From UBA11386 sp035286785 (GTDB lineage Bacteria; Planctomycetota; Planctomycetia; Pirellulales; Thermoguttaceae): a stretch of DNA of 6,208 nucleotides. The translations under genes were made by a program, and so were the position numbers. Under the pieces are notes generated by a model that had not been told where the DNA came from, ran no database searches, and was given only the letters and a program-made list of their open reading frames with translations. Location of the stretch: the NCBI GenBank assembly GCA_035286785.1, contig DATECS010000205.1, positions 1 through 6,208 of the forward strand, in the 5' to 3' direction. This document shows positions 3,752 through 6,208 of the stretch, in pieces (within the stretch, counting starts at the first letter, position 1; each line of letters begins with the position of its first letter).

Positions 3752-6208
3752 TTACACCATTTCGGCCGTTTCCGGGACGGTTCGATGCAGTCCTGGCCGT
3801 ACTTCGCCCCACCACTTCCACAGGGCGTAGATCACGGGATAGACCAAGAGTTCCATGAGGAAGCTCGTGAGTAACCCGGCGATCATCGGCGCGGCGATGC
3901 GCTTCATCATATCGGCCCCGATGCCCATCGACCACATGATCGGCAACAGACCCATCATCGAGGCCATCACCGTCATGGCTTTCGGCCGCACTCGCTTCAC
4001 CGCCCCGTGGATGATCGCCTCATGGAGGTCTTCGTGGTTTCGCATCTTGCCTTTGCGAACCGCATCATTGTAGGAGAGGTCGAGGAACAAGAGCATGAAA
4101 ATGCCCGTTTCGGCGTCCAAGCCCATCAGGGCGATCATGCCGACCCAGACCGCGATGGAGATATTGTAGTCCAAGAGCCAGAGATACCAGACCGCCCCGA
4201 CCAACGAGAAAGGGACGGCCAGCATGACGATCAGGACTTTGACCGCCGAGCGGGTGTTCATGTAGATCAGCAAGAAGATCAAGAACAGCGTGACGGGAAA
4301 CACGATCTTCATCCGCTCCCAGACTCGCTCCATGCTCTCATATTGGCCGCTCCAGGTCATGGTGTAGCCCGTGGGGAGTTCGAGGCCCTGCGCGACGGCC
4401 TTCTTGGCGTCTTCGACGTAGCTGCCCACGTCGCGCCCGGCAATGTCCACGTACACGTAGCCGGTGAGCATCCCGTTCTCATCGCGGAGCATGGCCGGGC
4501 CGGCGACGAACTCGATATTGGCCAGTTCGGCCAGGGGGATCTGCGCGCCGGACATCGTGGGCACCAGCACCCGGCGGAGTTTTGTAAGGTCTTCGCGGAA
4601 GTCGCGGGCGTAGCGGACGTTGATCGTGTAGCGCTCGCGGCCTTCAATCGTCGTGGAAATGACCTCGCCGCCCACGGCCGACTGGATCACCATTTCCGCT
4701 TCCTTGACGGTCAGACCATAGCGGGCCAGGTTCTCTCGCTTGAGCGTGAAGTCCAGAAAGTATCCGGCCGCCGTGCGCTCGGCAAAGGCGCTTCGCGTGC
4801 CGGGGACTTTGCCCAGGATCGACTCCAACTGGGTGCCGATCCGCTCGATCTCCTTGACGTCAGCCCCCTGCACCTTGACACCCACCGAGGTCCGCACGCC
4901 CGTGGTGAGCATGTCGAGCCGGGCCTTGATGGGCATCGTCCAGGCGTTACTGACGCCGGGAAACCGCATCGCCTGGTTCATTTCCGCGACCAGTTCGTCG
5001 GGGCTGATACGGTCGGGCCAGATGCGGCGCAGAGGGGCGTGGAGAAACGCCGGTAGATCGGAGTACCATCGGTCTTTCTTCCGCCACTGGTCGGTCGGCT
5101 TGAGCATGATGGTGGTTTCGACCATCGAGAACGGCGCGGGATCGGTCGAGGTTTCGGCGCGGCCCGCCTTGCCAAAGACCCGATCGACCTCGGGAAACTG
5201 CCGCAACTGCTTGTCCATCGTTTGCAAAAGCCGCTGGGCCTCGGCCACCGAGATGCCCGGCACGGTCGTGGGCATGTAGAGCAGACTTCCCTCGTACAAC
5301 GGCGGCATGAACTCCGTGCCTAACTGAAAATAGACCGGGATCGTCGTCAAGACCAGGGCCAGCGCCACGATCAAGGTGAGGGCCTTGTGACGCAGCACGA
5401 AATGGCACGCCGGCTCGTAGACGCGGAACAGCCGCTTGCTGATCGGGTGCCGCTCCTCGGGATAGTACCGTCCCACGGCCACGGTGTTCCACAGCCCTGA
5501 GAGCCAGCGCGGCCGGAACGTGTGGTAGTCCATCCGCGTAAACAGCATCCGAACGGCCGGGTCGAGCGTGATGGCCAGAATAGCGGCAATCGCCATCGCC
5601 AGGTTCTTCGTGTAGGCCAACGGCTTGAACAATCGTCCTTCCTGATCCTCCAGGGCGAAGATGGGCAGGAACGCCACGGCAATGACCAACAGCGAGAAAA
5701 ACACCGAAGGCCCCACCTCCTTGAGCGCGCGGAGGCGCACCTCGTGAAAATCCCCTTTCCGGCCCCCGGCGATCCATTCTTCCAGCCGCTTGTAGGCGTT
5801 TTCCACCTCGACCACGGCCCCATCCACCAGCACGCCGATGGAGATGGCGATCCCCGTGAGCGACATGATGTTCGACGTGATCCCCATGAAGTAAATCGGG
5901 ATGAACACCAGCACCACGGACACGGGAATCGTGATGATAGGAATGATCGCCGACGGGATGTGCCAGAGAAAAATCAGGATCACCACGCTGACAATCACGA
6001 CGATGAGGATCAGCTCGTGTTTGAGCGTGTCGATGGCCTGTTCGATGAGTGTCGATCGGTCGTAAGTCGTGACGATCTCGGCCCCCTTGGGCAGCGACGG
6101 TTTTAATTCCTCCAGCTTCTGCTTGACCCGCTCAATGACGTTCAGGGCGTTTTCGCCGGCTCGCATGATGACGATGCCGCCCACGGTGTCGCCCTCGCCA
6201 TCGAGGTC
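3752..6208 (-). CDS. cusA: Heavy-metal efflux RND pump, CusA family (N-terminus off the right edge)
   Basis: This inner-membrane proton/metal antiporter is the pump of a tripartite CusCBA-type complex that expels metal ions across the envelope. 818 C-terminal residues are present of a usual 1,030-1,060. The frame runs off the edge, and the GTG at 6184-6182 is an internal Val, not a start. Eleven of twelve membrane helices can be followed, with the periplasmic porter domain between the sixth and seventh visible helices. The TM4 motif is SIGVLVDGAVVEVENAYKR; its Asp (codon 5824-5822) matches the proton-relay Asp of CusA. The other relay residues also appear: Glu in GLDAETG and Lys in VRPKAMTV. 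The first Asp of the CzcA motif DFGxxVD is Ser here, which favours the monovalent Cu(I)/Ag(I) class. The porter loop RLDMLTTG keeps a Met (codon 4912-4910) I align with a CusA metal-site Met. The C-terminus, ending in ETAEMV, has no His-rich tail. Partner genes (cusB/cusC-like) would be expected further right. Substrate assignment is inference. Confidence 0.92.
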   Translation of the reverse strand, partial: DLDGEGDTVGGIVIMRAGENALNVIERVKQKLEELKPSLPKGAEIVTTYDRSTLIEQAIDTLKHELILIVVIVSVVILIFLWHIPSAIIPIITIPVSVVLVFIPIYFMGITSNIMSLTGIAISIGVLVDGAVVEVENAYKRLEEWIAGGRKGDFHEVRLRALKEVGPSVFFSLLVIAVAFLPIFALEDQEGRLFKPLAYTKNLAMAIAAILAITLDPAVRMLFTRMDYHTFRPRWLSGLWNTVAVGRYYPEERHPISKRLFRVYEPACHFVLRHKALTLIVALALVLTTIPVYFQLGTEFMPPLYEGSLLYMPTTVPGISVAEAQRLLQTMDKQLRQFPEVDRVFGKAGRAETSTDPAPFSMVETTIMLKPTDQWRKKDRWYSDLPAFLHAPLRRIWPDRISPDELVAEMNQAMRFPGVSNAWTMPIKARLDMLTTGVRTSVGVKVQGADVKEIERIGTQLESILGKVPGTRSAFAERTAAGYFLDFTLKRENLARYGLTVKEAEMVIQSAVGGEVISTTIEGRERYTINVRYARDFREDLTKLRRVLVPTMSGAQIPLAELANIEFVAGPAMLRDENGMLTGYVYVDIAGRDVGSYVEDAKKAVAQGLELPTGYTMTWSGQYESMERVWERMKIVFPVTLFLIFLLIYMNTRSAVKVLIVMLAVPFSLVGAVWYLWLLDYNISIAVWVGMIALMGLDAETGIFMLLFLDLSYNDAVRKGKMRNHEDLHEAIIHGAVKRVRPKAMTVMASMMGLLPIMWSMGIGADMMKRIAAPMIAGLLTSFLMELLVYPVIYALWKWWGEVRPGLHRTVPETAEMV

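Noticed and set aside
4007..5056. Long + strand open frame (349 codons) antisense to the efflux pump
   Set aside because: Its translation is Asp/His/Gln/Arg-rich with no family features. It is the expected mirror frame of a GC-rich membrane-protein gene whose sense strand has strong RND motifs throughout.
5522..6106. + strand open frame (194 codons) rich in His and Asp, superficially like a metal-binding protein
   Set aside because: It lies fully antisense to conserved RND transmembrane coding. The His/Asp richness comes from the complement of Val/Ile/Met/Leu codons, not from selection for metal binding.

Overview
The window looks like chromosomal DNA from a GC-rich, Gram-negative-type bacterium, most probably a planctomycete (Pirellulales-like). 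This is a judgement from protein style: the FabD C-terminus, a cysteine-rich PAS domain of a kind I associate with planctomycete sensor kinases, and a HAMP-SpoIIE phosphatase. No rRNA or other decisive marker is present. No tRNA, CRISPR array or transposase gene was seen.

Layout. Bases 1-509 (+) are the C-terminal part of malonyl-CoA:ACP transacylase (fabD), cut by the left edge. Bases 510-1030 hold no convincing intact gene. They contain a perfect palindrome touching the fabD stop, a stretch resembling dispersed intergenic repeats, a second hairpin, a short remnant resembling the N-terminus of a SAM-dependent methyltransferase, and a good candidate sigma70-type promoter. Bases 1031-2146 (+) encode a soluble double-PAS protein ending in a degenerate, truncated histidine-kinase dimerisation segment. 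Bases 2196-3635 (+) encode a membrane HAMP/SpoIIE-type PP2C phosphatase with its catalytic motifs intact. After a 116-base convergent gap, bases 3752-6208 (-) carry the last 818 residues of a CusA-family heavy-metal RND efflux pump, whose N-terminus lies past the right edge.

How it fits together. The PAS protein and the phosphatase are 49 bases apart, in the same direction, probably one transcript. The PAS protein has coiled coil, PAS, Cys4-bearing PAS and an H-box-like helix, but the phospho-accepting His is Tyr and there is no ATP-binding domain. It therefore cannot be a conventional kinase. Either it is a decaying kinase or it has become a sensor/dimerisation partner for the neighbouring phosphatase. 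This pair is the most interesting part of the window. The efflux pump is transcribed towards the pair and presumably belongs to a separate cus/czc-type operon continuing to the right. No partner-switching partner (STAS protein or RsbW-like kinase) is visible here.
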